NCBI GenBank assembly: GCA_031294825.1
Contig: JAUMPM010000066.1
Location: forward strand, 1-5,942
Source of the DNA: Collinsella sp.
GTDB taxonomy: Bacteria; Actinomycetota; Coriobacteriia; Coriobacteriales; Coriobacteriaceae
Direction: 5' to 3'
DNA: 5,942 nt
Below the pieces are notes generated by a model. It did not search any database, was not told where the DNA came from, and was given only the letters and a program-made list of their open reading frames with translations. Positions within the stretch are counted from its first letter, which is position 1. Every line of letters starts with the position of its first letter. Made by a program: the position numbers and the translations under genes. Below are positions 5,915-5,942 of the stretch, piece after piece.

Positions 5915-5942
5915 CTGTCTCTTATACACATCTGACGCTGCC
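5915..5942. other. Illumina Nextera (Tn5) adapter read-through, not genomic
   Basis: CTGTCTCTTATACACATCT at 5915-5933 is the exact 19-bp Tn5 mosaic end used in Nextera kits. GACGCTGCC that follows matches the read-1 side adapter. The adapter runs to the final base, so it is an untrimmed sequence at a contig end and not a transposon. Genuine DNA ends at 5914. Confidence 0.97.

Noticed and set aside
5915..5933. Tn5 or Tn5-like transposon end
   Set aside because: The mosaic end is directly followed by synthetic Nextera adapter sequence up to the contig end, with no transposase gene or target duplication.

Overview
The window is GC-rich and every convincing gene lies on the minus strand. The tRNAs encode their CCA ends. 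The mix of genes (a seleno-SelD with YedF, a DUF3343 protein, an EF2568-type aminotransferase V protein, a 2-hydroxyacyl-CoA dehydratase activase and BrnQ) suggests a strictly anaerobic, selenium-using bacterium. A gut actinobacterium of the Coriobacteriia (Collinsella-like) is my best guess, but no taxonomic marker is present. The last 28 bases are not biological: they match the Illumina Nextera (Tn5) adapter, so genuine sequence ends at 5914.

Reading in the direction of transcription (high to low coordinates): a possible 3' end of an unidentified gene (5914-5843) touches an activase gene (5846-5082) by an ATGA overlap. Then come selD (5012-3963), yedF (3902-3276), a DUF3343 gene (3257-3006) and a cysteine desulfurase-like gene (3009-1870, ATGA overlap with DUF3343). 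A strong intrinsic terminator (1846-1816) closes this group. brnQ (1792-434) starts 23 nt beyond the terminator's U-tract. A consensus promoter (422-394) follows and drives tRNA-Pro(UGG) and tRNA-Gly(UCC), which end at a hairpin terminator (173-138). The remaining bases to position 1 hold a small inverted repeat and what may be the first two codons of another minus-strand gene.

The central observation is that selD is itself a selenoprotein gene. Its N-terminal active-site codon is an in-frame UGA (4964-4962) followed by a perfect 8-bp hairpin with a GUC apical loop, a good bacterial SECIS candidate. Conventional ORF calling truncates the protein at a TTG downstream of the UGA and loses the catalytic Sec and Lys.

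Functionally, the cysteine desulfurase-like protein could mobilise Se or S, YedF (TusA-like plus DsrE-like) and the DUF3343 protein could carry it, and SelD makes selenophosphate from selenide and ATP. The selenophosphate could feed Sec-tRNA synthesis, which SelD itself would need, and possibly the selenium cofactor of molybdenum hydroxylases. How the activase fits is open. BrnQ and the tRNAs look unrelated to selenium.
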